Positions 31,977 to 39,872 of a stretch of DNA of 47,793 nucleotides are shown piece after piece. Under the pieces are notes generated by a model, which had not been told where the DNA came from, ran no database searches, and saw only the letters and a list, made by a program, of their open reading frames with translations. The position numbers and the translations under genes were made by a program. Every line of letters begins with the position of its first letter. The first letter of the stretch is position 1. The DNA lies in assembly GCA_964475985.1 (NCBI GenBank), contig CAYYYP010000025.1, forward strand, positions 1 through 47,793, read 5' to 3'. This DNA is from CAYYYP01 sp964475985 (GTDB taxonomy: Bacteria > Bdellovibrionota > UBA1018 > CAYHWW01).

Positions 31977-32908
31977 ACTTCATTAAACCATTTTTTACAA
32001 TCGCCCTTCTAGCTTTGAATTTTATTTTCGTAAATTCCCTGAATGCCCAAGTCATTCGTTTTCAGGACACCCGCTGCGTCCCACGCACTATCCAGTCCGT
32101 TCACGATTACCTTACTAATTACACCAGCTATCACCGTAACGATGACAATTTACGTATGCGGGTTCCCCGATGGGCCGGTGGACATATGGAAATGGGCCCA
32201 CGACGGATCATAAACATGTCGACCAGCGAATCTTGGTTCCGTAGTGATCGCCAACGGCAGGAAAATCAGTTGAGTGCTACCGACGCCATGATTTGGATTG
32301 AAATGCAGGTGACGTTGCTGCGAGACAATACAAACTCAAGCACCGACGATCACCCTAGTTTTACTCCAGCCCACGCTGCCCTTTTCCCGCGATTTTTTCT
32401 CCACTGCCAGACGAGGGACTTCAACGTATCCGATGCCGGCAACCAAGCTAGTTTCACACACGGTTGTACCTTAGCTTCGGGCGAATACCGAGAATCGAAT
32501 TCAGAGTTTTCTTCATTTTCCGTGCGATACCCGAGCTCCGCCAATGCCGTTGGCCTAGATGCATTTCGTTCAGATCTCAGAGTTGAGTCTTTTAGCTCCG
32601 AAAGGCATGGCAGCGTTCGCATGGCATCTGGCTCAAGGCCCTGTCAGTCAGGAGATACAGTACTGAGTTATAACCTGAACATCACTCCAAATGTTGCCCA
32701 CGCCAATAGTCTTAGGGACGCTATCCTTAACCACTTTTATGCCTCCGGCTATCTTCCGGCCTTTGCCCCCCGTCCCCTCGTAGGAATGGTTTTATCTCCC
32801 CTGTTTGATCCTACTAATAGGTCAAATTTCTACGAAATCTATTATCGAGAATTTTACTTGAACTGGGTGCGTCCTTTAGCAAGTCCCCTGCCTTCAGGCG
32901 TGCAATAA
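31973..32908 (+). CDS. Secreted protein of unknown function (311 aa)
   Basis: Starts with a signal peptide (FFTIALLALNFIFVNSLNAQ). The mature protein contains four cysteines spread over RCVPRT, LHCQTRD, GCTLAS and RPCQSG, suggesting disulfides, and many aromatic/Asn residues. No known domain was recognised. Overlap ATGA with the preceding lipoprotein suggests that the two form an operon. Confidence 0.72.
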   Translation: MNFIKPFFTIALLALNFIFVNSLNAQVIRFQDTRCVPRTIQSVHDYLTNYTSYHRNDDNLRMRVPRWAGGHMEMGPRRIINMSTSESWFRSDRQRQENQLSATDAMIWIEMQVTLLRDNTNSSTDDHPSFTPAHAALFPRFFLHCQTRDFNVSDAGNQASFTHGCTLASGEYRESNSEFSSFSVRYPSSANAVGLDAFRSDLRVESFSSERHGSVRMASGSRPCQSGDTVLSYNLNITPNVAHANSLRDAILNHFYASGYLPAFAPRPLVGMVLSPLFDPTNRSNFYEIYYREFYLNWVRPLASPLPSGVQ

Positions 32909-32923
32909 AAATAGTTAACATCC

Positions 32924-33523
32924 ATGATTCATTCACCAACCACTACATCACTACCTGCGACTAAAGGTATAACGGCACTCCCCGCCCATGAAGTTGAAGG
33001 ACTCATGATTACCTGTGACGCCATTGGTAACATCATTGAATTTTGGGGATTTCGTAGGGTTTTAGGCCGTATCTGGACCTTACTTTACCTCTCATCACAG
33101 CCCCTATCTGCCCAAGATATTGGAGATCGATTGGATTTGAGTGCCGGTTCCGTGAATATGTCACTTCACGAGATGGAACATTGGGGACTGCTGGTCCGTG
33201 AACGTTATGCCGGCCGCACGGGCCAGAGGGGAGCGGTATTTCGGGCGGAAACTCAAATTTGGAAAATCGTCGGACGTGTCATTTGCAATCGTGAACTCCA
33301 CCAGCTTGATCGGTTGAAACAGGACCTTCAAGAAGGCATCGATAAATTTAAAATGACCCGAATATCCCAGCGAAACACCCTAGCCATTCATCGACTCGAG
33401 CGTCTGCTGGCCATAGTTTCCATCGGTAGGGAAGTTTTTGAGCTGGCTTTTGGCTCCAGTTCCTGGGATTTACGGTCTTTAGAAAGACTCTCTCGCTTGA
33501 GACAGTTGTTTCAGAAAAACTAA
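32924..33523 (+). CDS. GbsR/MarR-type transcriptional regulator
   Basis: The 199 aa protein has a winged helix of the GbsR type: FWGFRRVLGRIWTLLYLSSQ, then LSAQDIGDRLDLSAGSVNMS and LHEMEHWGLLVRERYAGR. The C-terminal half is helical and probably dimerises. It starts 15 bases after the secreted-protein gene. Its ligand and targets are not visible; GbsR relatives often act on osmoprotectant or envelope genes. Confidence 0.8.
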   Translation: MIHSPTTTSLPATKGITALPAHEVEGLMITCDAIGNIIEFWGFRRVLGRIWTLLYLSSQPLSAQDIGDRLDLSAGSVNMSLHEMEHWGLLVRERYAGRTGQRGAVFRAETQIWKIVGRVICNRELHQLDRLKQDLQEGIDKFKMTRISQRNTLAIHRLERLLAIVSIGREVFELAFGSSSWDLRSLERLSRLRQLFQKN

Positions 33524-33544
33524 ACTTTTGATAAGGGGTGCTTT

Positions 33545-33784
33545 ATGTCCTCAACAACACCAAATGATTCCAAAGCAGAAACCACAACTAAAACACCTGC
33601 CAGCTCCCTAACTCTGACGGAGAAGCGTAAAAGCAGAAAAGATTCTCGCAAAGCCAGACGCGTAAAATTGAAGGCGAAGATCAATACCGACGCAGAATTC
33701 AAAAAAGCATATTTTGAAGGCAAAACAACGAGAGCGCTTGCTCGCGTTACCACCTTTAAAAAAGCAAAAAAAGGTAAGAAGTAA
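33545..33784 (+). CDS. Small Lys/Arg-rich protein (79 aa)
   Basis: The product has a Thr/Ser-rich N-terminus and then a strongly basic helical part (EKRKSRKDSRKARRVKLKAK, ending KKAKKGKK). It may bind nucleic acid, in the manner of small basic nucleoid or ribosome-associated proteins. No family recognised. It follows the regulator by 21 bases. Confidence 0.65.
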   Translation: MSSTTPNDSKAETTTKTPASSLTLTEKRKSRKDSRKARRVKLKAKINTDAEFKKAYFEGKTTRALARVTTFKKAKKGKK

Positions 33785-33787
33785 TAG

Positions 33788-33811
33788 GTAGTTCATAGGA
33801 CCTTGAACTAC
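33788..33811 (+). other. Hairpin covering the TTG start of the following lipoprotein gene
   Basis: GTAGTTCA (33788-33795) and TGAACTAC (33804-33811) form a perfect 8-bp stem with an 8-base loop containing AGGA. The TTG start codon (33803) lies at the stem edge, so the hairpin may limit initiation or end the upstream transcript. Confidence 0.5.
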
Positions 33812-34198
33812 TTAAAGTCCCTCCTTCCCTTCGTTGGCGCCGGCGTTCTAGCGCTTACATTTTTCAGCTGCGCAGATTCGCGGATCCCTAATTCGGGGAC
33901 TCCGCAAGCTGCGCCGCAACCGCAAAACGGAAATAGTGTTGTCTACGGCACCGTAAGAACGCTTGGCAATAATTGTCGCCCGGCAAATCTCATGGTCTTA
34001 AGGGCGCTCACGGACAGTCGAACGCAGGCTCCCGGAACTGAAGTTTTCCTGGGGACTTTTAACGCAAACGATAATTATCAAGCACCGCTTCCCGCAGGGA
34101 GTTATGTGCTCATTGCCGAAAGCGGGTCTTGCCGATATACCCGAACCGTGGAAGTGTCCGCGGGGCAGAGCCTAAGCCTAGATTTAGTTTTACAATAA
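33803..34198 (+). CDS. Small lipoprotein with carboxypeptidase-regulatory-like beta domain
   Basis: 131 aa, TTG start with AGGA close by. Signal peptide ending in a lipobox-like FFSCAD. The mature part reads GTVRTLGNNCRPANLMVLRA, later YQAPLPAGSYVLIAESGSCR, a beta-sandwich pattern like carboxypeptidase regulatory (CarboxypepD_reg/CNA-B) domains, with two cysteines that could form a disulfide. Function unknown. Confidence 0.68.
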   Translation: MNYLKSLLPFVGAGVLALTFFSCADSRIPNSGTPQAAPQPQNGNSVVYGTVRTLGNNCRPANLMVLRALTDSRTQAPGTEVFLGTFNANDNYQAPLPAGSYVLIAESGSCRYTRTVEVSAGQSLSLDLVLQ

Positions 34199-34229
34199 TT
34201 CACATTTACTAGCGTAAGGAAAATACCAA

Positions 34230-34853
34230 ATCAGCCCACTGCAAATTCAAGGGACCCAAAGCCCATCCGCTTCAGACCCTGTAAAATCTTTTTATCCCGT
34301 CGACGAAGATCCTGGTCTTCGCTGCCCTCGCATTCGTGAGGGCGAAGAAGCAAACGCACTTCACATTATGCTCACCCAAGCCCATGCCTTGAGTAAAGCT
34401 ACGGGTACGGCCCTCATCAAGGGTGCTCTCGCCTCACCGGAAAATCATCAGCCCCACTGGGCGTTGCACATTTCAAGCTTACCCCACTTCGTGGCGTCCA
34501 TGACGGCCATGAAGGAGCAGTTAGAATTTCTTTTTTATGAGGAATTAGTTTTAGACGAAAATCTTTTGCATCAACTTTCCCGCGAAGTCGGCCTAATTTC
34601 TCAAGAAGAAGTCATAGCCCCCGGCTTTACCAAGGACGTCGGCCGTATTTTGCATGCCCTACGGAGTCGGCGCGGCAGCCTCGTCTCAGCCACCCTTTAT
34701 GGCTTTATGCGGGATGGAAAAATGTTTTTTTGCCGTTGGGAAACTTTACTCTCAAGTTTTGCGCAGTTTCCGGAAAAATTATTAGAACCGGAATCCGTTC
34801 ATTGGATTCGTAAACTTCGCAATACTGACGAGCTGCCCCACGGACTAAATTGA
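34230..34853 (+). CDS. Hypothetical protein; possible non-standard start codon
   Basis: From ATG 34368 the frame gives a 161 aa soluble protein (MFFCRWETLLSSFAQFP, no signal peptide). However, the same frame is open from a TAA at 34215-34217, and the only good ribosome site (AAGGA, 34216-34220) lies far upstream, with no ATG/GTG/TTG near it; ATC at 34230 is nine bases away. Translation of that stretch (QIQGTQSPSASDPVKSFYPV) looks natural. I therefore give the longer extent with low confidence in the start. No family recognised. Confidence 0.5.
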   Translation: MSPLQIQGTQSPSASDPVKSFYPVDEDPGLRCPRIREGEEANALHIMLTQAHALSKATGTALIKGALASPENHQPHWALHISSLPHFVASMTAMKEQLEFLFYEELVLDENLLHQLSREVGLISQEEVIAPGFTKDVGRILHALRSRRGSLVSATLYGFMRDGKMFFCRWETLLSSFAQFPEKLLEPESVHWIRKLRNTDELPHGLN

Positions 34854-34858
34854 TTTCC

Positions 34859-35512
34859 ATGTCGGCATTCTTAGATATCCAAAAAGAAATCGCGGAAATC
34901 GGCAAGCGCCTACACGGGAGGAATTTGCTGGCCGCGGCCGACGGAAATATCAGTTTTAGGGTTAATGATGAATATATCCTCATCACCCCTACCGGTGTAA
35001 ACAAAGGGTATTTAGATCCCAAAAATGTGGCCGTGATCACCTTGGATAATAAAGTACTATCAGGCAATCCGTCCGGTGAGAGACTTATGCACCTTGAAGT
35101 CTATCGGCAGTGCCCGCTTGCGAAGGCCATTGTTCACGCACATCCGCCCACTGCCATTGCTTGGTCCGTAGCCCATCCTGAACTTTTAAGCCTTCCTTCA
35201 GCCTCTTTATCCGAAGTCATCCTCGCCGTGGGGGATATTCCCATCGCTCCCTACGCAAGGCCTTCCACTGCACAAATGGGTGAAGTTTTACGCCCTTTTT
35301 TACCCCATTCACGTGTCATGATTTTAGCTCGGCACGGTGGCATCAGCTGGGGAGAGGATTTATCGGAAGCTTACAATGGTATGGAAAGACTAGAGCATAG
35401 TGCGCAGATTTTAAAGGCTGCTTGGGAACTTGGGGGCCTTACGGAACTTCCGCCTGCCGAGATCGCATTCTTAAAAAATTTGCGACAAAAAATCGGACCA
35501 AAAACTTTCTAG
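34859..35512 (+). CDS. Class II (zinc) aldolase/epimerase, probably methylthioribulose-phosphate aldolase
   Basis: The 217 aa product shows the class II aldolase/adducin fold: GNISFRVNDEYILITPTGVN, GNPSGERLMHLEVY with the catalytic acid and then VHAHPPTAIAW with zinc histidines, and RHGGISWGEDLSEAY with a third. ATG 34859 follows the preceding stop by five bases; an in-frame TTG at 34850 is less likely. It lies immediately before mtnA, so the likely substrate is 5-methylthioribulose 1-phosphate (DHAP shunt) although L-fuculose-phosphate aldolase-type activity cannot be excluded. Confidence 0.85.
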   Translation: MSAFLDIQKEIAEIGKRLHGRNLLAAADGNISFRVNDEYILITPTGVNKGYLDPKNVAVITLDNKVLSGNPSGERLMHLEVYRQCPLAKAIVHAHPPTAIAWSVAHPELLSLPSASLSEVILAVGDIPIAPYARPSTAQMGEVLRPFLPHSRVMILARHGGISWGEDLSEAYNGMERLEHSAQILKAAWELGGLTELPPAEIAFLKNLRQKIGPKTF

Positions 35513-35572
35513 AGAAGGTCTCTGGAAGTTACTCGAATACAAGGGCGACAAACTTTTTAAACGGGATGGATT

Positions 35573-36613
35573 ATGATCAAAACTGAGCTGATGACTAAAA
35601 CTGATTTGTGTACTGCATCTGAGCTCGTCTCCATGGGTCTTCTATGGAAAGATGGAAAAACTTTACTATTGGACCAAACGAAACTCCCAGAACAAGAGAT
35701 TTGGTTTGACGCATCAGAAACTAAGGTCATGGAGGAAGCTTTAAAAATGCTGCGAGTCAGGGGCGCTCCGCTGATTGGGGTTGCCGCGGCCCTTTGCATT
35801 GCCAGCCGCGCACTGGCGGGCGAATCTCCAGACCACATCTTAAAGGCCATTCAAACTTTACGGGACGCTAGACCCACGGCCGTAAACCTCATGTGGGCCA
35901 TGGACCGCATGAAAAAGATCGCCCAAGAAGCGGCCTCACAGATCGTAAGTGAAGCCATCGCAATTTTTAAAGAGGATGTGTTGCTTTGCGAACGAATCGG
36001 AGCAAACGGGGCAAATCTTATAAATGATGGCGACCATATTTTAACGCACTGCAATGCCGGAGCATTAGCGACTGCGGGAATTGGCACTGCCGTTGGAGTC
36101 ATTGCTGCAGCCCATTTCCAGGGTAAAAAAATTCATGTTTTTGTCGATGAAACCCGGCCCCTGCTCCAGGGGGCAAGACTGACTTGTTATGAACTCGCAA
36201 AGCTAGGAATTCCTCACACCCTGATTTGCGATAATATGGCAGCGGCGCTCATGAAACAAAAACGAATCCACAAAATTGTTGTCGGGGCGGATCGCATTGC
36301 GCGCAATGGTGATTTCGCAAATAAAATTGGAACTTACAGCGTAGCGGTCAATGCGTATCACCACCAAATTCCATTTTATGTCGCAGCGCCCCATTCCACC
36401 GTGGATTTTGATTGCCCATCGGGCGCTTCGATTCCCATCGAAGAACGCGCCGCTTCTGAAGTGTGGAATCGCTCCGCAATTTCGGTATCTAATCCCGCTT
36501 TCGATGTAACGCCCGCCGATTTGGTGACCGCACTCATCTGGGATTTAGGTGTGGTTTCGCGCGCGGATTTACTTGCCGGAAAACTTCTATCCAAAGACGC
36601 CTTGGTTCGCTAA
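35573..36613 (+). CDS. mtnA: S-methyl-5-thioribose-1-phosphate isomerase
   Basis: Converts methylthioribose 1-phosphate to methylthioribulose 1-phosphate in methionine salvage. The 346 aa protein has the family motifs RGAPLIGVAAA (63-73), THCNAGALATAG with catalytic Cys160, and GADRIARNGDFANKIGT with catalytic Asp240, both at the same numbers as in characterised MtnA. Full length. No mtnB/C/D follow here; the class II aldolase gene precedes it. Confidence 0.96.
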   Translation: MIKTELMTKTDLCTASELVSMGLLWKDGKTLLLDQTKLPEQEIWFDASETKVMEEALKMLRVRGAPLIGVAAALCIASRALAGESPDHILKAIQTLRDARPTAVNLMWAMDRMKKIAQEAASQIVSEAIAIFKEDVLLCERIGANGANLINDGDHILTHCNAGALATAGIGTAVGVIAAAHFQGKKIHVFVDETRPLLQGARLTCYELAKLGIPHTLICDNMAAALMKQKRIHKIVVGADRIARNGDFANKIGTYSVAVNAYHHQIPFYVAAPHSTVDFDCPSGASIPIEERAASEVWNRSAISVSNPAFDVTPADLVTALIWDLGVVSRADLLAGKLLSKDALVR

Positions 36614-36649
36614 GGCTTTTAGGGGCAAGCCTCTAAAGGAGAAAAATCC

Positions 36650-37096
36650 ATGACAAATCATTCTGAATATCAACTTCCGCAACGCGAAGAAGTTTTAAGC
36701 CGCTTAAATGCGCTGCTTGAATTTGAACTTAGCGGTGTGACACGTTACCTTCATTATTCATTTATGATTTTTGGCCCCCATCGCATTCCCATCACCAAAT
36801 GGTTGCGGGATCAAGCGACCGACGGATTTAACCATGCCACTGCGCTTGGTGAATGGATCACGGATATCGGTGGCCACCCTTCCGTGCGAGTTTCTTCTAC
36901 ACCTGAAGGCAATAAACATGATGTGCAAAGCATCTTGATTGAAGCCTTAGAATTCGAACGCGCGGGCCTTAAGCAATATGAAGAACTGCTTAAAATCGTC
37001 GAAGGAAAATCTTTAGCTCTGGAAGAATTTTTACGTGATCAAATTTGTGCAGAACAGCAGCATATTTTTGAAATGGATAAAATGCTGCGTCGTTAA
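36650..37096 (+). CDS. Ferritin-like/bacterioferritin-type protein
   Basis: The 148 aa protein is a four-helix-bundle ferritin-like domain: LLEFELSGVTRYLHYSFMIF, DGFNHATALGEWIT, ALEFERAGLKQYEELL and QICAEQQHIFEMDKML carry the Glu/His pattern of a di-iron site. It is shorter than typical bacterioferritin, and the heme-ligand Met is not clear, so it may be a ferritin-like relative. AAAGGAG precedes the ATG. Confidence 0.85.
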   Translation: MTNHSEYQLPQREEVLSRLNALLEFELSGVTRYLHYSFMIFGPHRIPITKWLRDQATDGFNHATALGEWITDIGGHPSVRVSSTPEGNKHDVQSILIEALEFERAGLKQYEELLKIVEGKSLALEEFLRDQICAEQQHIFEMDKMLRR

Positions 37097-37140
37097 GGCG
37101 TACTGCTAACGACTGTTGCCCCGAAAGAGGATATTCTAAA

Positions 37141-37857
37141 GTGTACCGCGAGAAGACCATTACCGTTGTCATTCCTACTTTGAACGAAGAAAAAGGCATC
37201 GAACAAACTTTGGATTTGATTCCAAAGTTTGTTGATGAAATTCTTATTGTGGATGGCAATAGCAAGGATCGCACGCGAGAACTGGCAGAAGCCAAGGGCG
37301 CAAGGGTCATCGTTGAGCCACGCAAGGGGTATGGCAGAGCGTTTAAAACGGGATTTGAGGCAGCGAAAGGTGAGATCATTGCCACGACGGACGGGGATGG
37401 TACCTACCCCATTGAGCTGCTCTCCGAGATCGTCGACCACTTGATTGTGCGAGACCTGGATTTTATTTCGTGCTCAAGGTTACCCCTGCGTGATCATGCG
37501 AGCATGAACAAACAAAACCTTTTAGGAAATTACGTTATTACCAAATTTGCGAGCATCTTGTTTGGACACTACTTCTCAGACATCCTTTCCGGAATGTGGG
37601 TTTTTCGAAAAGCGTCGCTTCAACATATGACCTTGCATTCAGATAGCTGGAATTTCTCAGAAGAGATTAAACTTCAAGCGTGGGTGAATCTTAGAAATAA
37701 ATTTCAAGAATATAAGATTCCCTATCGCGAACGCCTAGGGGAAACCAAACTATCTCCTTGGCGCGTGGGCACGGAAAACATCGCCTACCTATTAGCAATG
37801 CGTTCAGGTGGGGTCACTTTCCTTAAAGATCTCCTTCGCAAAAACGAAAAACTTTAG
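37141..37857 (+). CDS. Glycosyltransferase family 2 (dolichol-phosphate-mannose-synthase-like)
   Basis: The 238 aa protein begins at GTG with VVIPTLNEEKGIEQTLDLIP, then IVDGNSKDRTRELA and a DxD-type IATTDGDGTYP, the GT2 Rossmann-like core. No membrane domain is seen, so it resembles soluble DPM1-type enzymes. Substrate unknown; the next gene is on the other strand. Confidence 0.87.
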   Translation: MYREKTITVVIPTLNEEKGIEQTLDLIPKFVDEILIVDGNSKDRTRELAEAKGARVIVEPRKGYGRAFKTGFEAAKGEIIATTDGDGTYPIELLSEIVDHLIVRDLDFISCSRLPLRDHASMNKQNLLGNYVITKFASILFGHYFSDILSGMWVFRKASLQHMTLHSDSWNFSEEIKLQAWVNLRNKFQEYKIPYRERLGETKLSPWRVGTENIAYLLAMRSGGVTFLKDLLRKNEKL

Positions 37858-37901
37858 AAAAATAAACCCACCTGGAATTTTTTCGCAATCAAAGACCGAC
37901 T

Positions 37902-38099
37902 TTAGCTAAAGTCGCGATCCATCAGCGTTTTACGGCCGTCTGCCTTTGCTTTCTCAACAGCCTCATCAAGAATTTGGCGCACGCGATCGGAGACAATGGC
38001 AGCAACCTTATCAGATGTATTCATGCCACCTTTGCTCTTCACATAGGACTTAAGTTTAGAAACCACCACAATAACTTCAGATGTTTCTTGATCAGACAT
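37902..38099 (-). CDS. Bacterial histone-fold protein (single fold, 65 aa)
   Basis: The sequence follows the histone-fold plan: a first helix (VVVSKLKSYVKSKG), a long central helix (TSDKVAAIVSDRVRQILDEA) and a final loop RKTLMDRDF equivalent to the archaeal RKT-x-x-x-D motif at the L2/helix-3 boundary. Length and layout agree with the stand-alone histone known from Bdellovibrio (Bd0055 type). It probably binds DNA as a dimer. Single gene diverging from the Ser/Thr kinase; GAGG lies eleven bases before the ATG. Confidence 0.88.
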   Translation of the reverse strand: MSDQETSEVIVVVSKLKSYVKSKGGMNTSDKVAAIVSDRVRQILDEAVEKAKADGRKTLMDRDFS

Positions 38100-38226
38100 A
38101 ATTTTTTATACCTCGCGGTAAAACGCTGACATATTTTGATGAAATTCGTCAAACGAAAAGAGGACTTGGTCATTTTTATCAGGACGCAGAATTGTTTTTG
38201 CGAGAAGCTCTAAGCTTAGAAAACCT

Positions 38227-39837
38227 ATGGCGATCAAAATAAATATACCTGGATTTGAGATTTTGCATCGCATTGGCGAAGGGGCCACGTCTGAGGTCTT
38301 TTTGGCTAAAAACCCGGCCGGAGACCTGGTGGCGGTTAAGGTACTTAAGAACGTGCATCACCAAGCAACGGAGGGTACCGGCAAGGCCATTGAGAGTCGT
38401 TTCCAGGCGGAATGGGAACTTGCAAAGCGCCTCCAAAAAACCCTTCCCGAAAATATGAATGTGATCCTCCCATTGGAAAACCTTCATACCTCCGAATACT
38501 CAGCCCATATTTTAAAGTATATCGATGGCGAGCCGCTTTCTACTTATCAACCTCGCCTACCCTTCGTGCTACCGGAAGTGAGCGTGGCCTTATGCATAGA
38601 AATCCTCACTTGCCTAGAGTTCGCCCATAAAAATGGCGTAATTCATCGTGATCTAAAACCTTCCAATATTCTTATCGAAAAATCTGGGAAAGTTTTTCTC
38701 ACCGACTTTGGCATCGCCCAGCAGACCGATATGACAAGCCACACCGCCACGGGAATGCTCATGGGTTCCCCTGACTTCATGTCGCCAGAGCAGGTTCGCG
38801 GCGACGTATTAGGCGCTTCCAGCGACCTCTTTTCTTTGAGCGCAATACTTTACTTTTTAGTCACTGGCATGCGGCCTTTTGGCCGAAATTCCGCCATCGC
38901 GACATTGACGGCCATTCAAAACGGCCAGGTAGAAGTTCCTCATTTAAAAAATCCAAAAATCAGTGCAGCCCTCTCTCGCCTCATCATGAAAGGGTTACAT
39001 CCAAAAGTGAAAGATCGTTTTTTTTCGGCGGTCGAAATGAAGCAAGGACTGCAAACCTATTTGGACGGAATTGGGCTTACCTTAAATATTTTTTATTTTG
39101 AAAAATGGAGCCAAAGGCCTTCGGAAGAAACTTTTTCGGCCCTTCAGAAAATAGCGGAATCCCTTGTCGCACGGGGCGAAAAACTTGCCCTTGAGGGCCA
39201 CTGTGACGCAGCCTTAGACAGCGTCGCGCACTTAAGCCTCGTAGCTCCAGAAAGTATGCACGTTTCCCGGATAACTGAGCTCATCCTTGCGACCCCACCG
39301 AGTGCCGGTCACGAAACCATGGCAAACTCCCGGCCTACGCTATCCACAGATTCAGATGCGGTTAGCCGGCCGATAAAACCAAAGCCTTTACGATTAGTTT
39401 TATCGGTTTTTGCCTTCATTATCGTTGGCGTTTTGGGGTTTTTAGGTGGCGTTGCGCTTATGCAACCTTCTAAAACTAAAATATCTAGTGTGGCGCTTCC
39501 GTCAAAACTTGAAACTACTTCTCCCTTTTCAAAGAGCGTCGACACCGCAGACGTCCCAGAGGTGAAAAAAATCCATTCTGCCCCTGCAAAATCCGTTGCG
39601 CCCCGAGAACGAAGCTCGCAAGATCGATTTGAAAAAATTCCGGTTCAGGGAAAAGCCATTTTTGACGTCGAAAAAGGCGTTAAAGTTTATTTTGACGGAG
39701 AGGAAATCAACCCAGCTAAGCCTCATTTTGCGCCGGTAGGCGTACATAAAATCATGCTTATAAAGGCTGGATTTGCCCCGATTTCCCAAGCGATTACCCT
39801 CAAATCTTCGGAGCCTACAAAGATCGTCGTCAAATAA
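38227..39837 (+). CDS. Ser/Thr protein kinase with TM helix and PEGA domain
   Basis: The 536 aa protein has a Hanks-type kinase domain (about 8-275) with GEGATSEVFLAK, the VK lysine in VAVKVLK, HRDLKPSN (about 140-147), DFG (D160) and SPEQVRGD. A membrane helix (about 387-412) is followed by a Ser/Pro-rich stretch and a C-terminal PEGA domain (about 480-536). It ends 35 bases before the FHA-like sigma-54 activator, which is a natural phospho-target for such kinases. The signal is probably envelope-derived. Confidence 0.95.
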   Translation: MAIKINIPGFEILHRIGEGATSEVFLAKNPAGDLVAVKVLKNVHHQATEGTGKAIESRFQAEWELAKRLQKTLPENMNVILPLENLHTSEYSAHILKYIDGEPLSTYQPRLPFVLPEVSVALCIEILTCLEFAHKNGVIHRDLKPSNILIEKSGKVFLTDFGIAQQTDMTSHTATGMLMGSPDFMSPEQVRGDVLGASSDLFSLSAILYFLVTGMRPFGRNSAIATLTAIQNGQVEVPHLKNPKISAALSRLIMKGLHPKVKDRFFSAVEMKQGLQTYLDGIGLTLNIFYFEKWSQRPSEETFSALQKIAESLVARGEKLALEGHCDAALDSVAHLSLVAPESMHVSRITELILATPPSAGHETMANSRPTLSTDSDAVSRPIKPKPLRLVLSVFAFIIVGVLGFLGGVALMQPSKTKISSVALPSKLETTSPFSKSVDTADVPEVKKIHSAPAKSVAPRERSSQDRFEKIPVQGKAIFDVEKGVKVYFDGEEINPAKPHFAPVGVHKIMLIKAGFAPISQAITLKSSEPTKIVVK

Positions 39838-39872
39838 ATAAATTTCATGTAGCTTCGGGAAAGGGGCAAATC

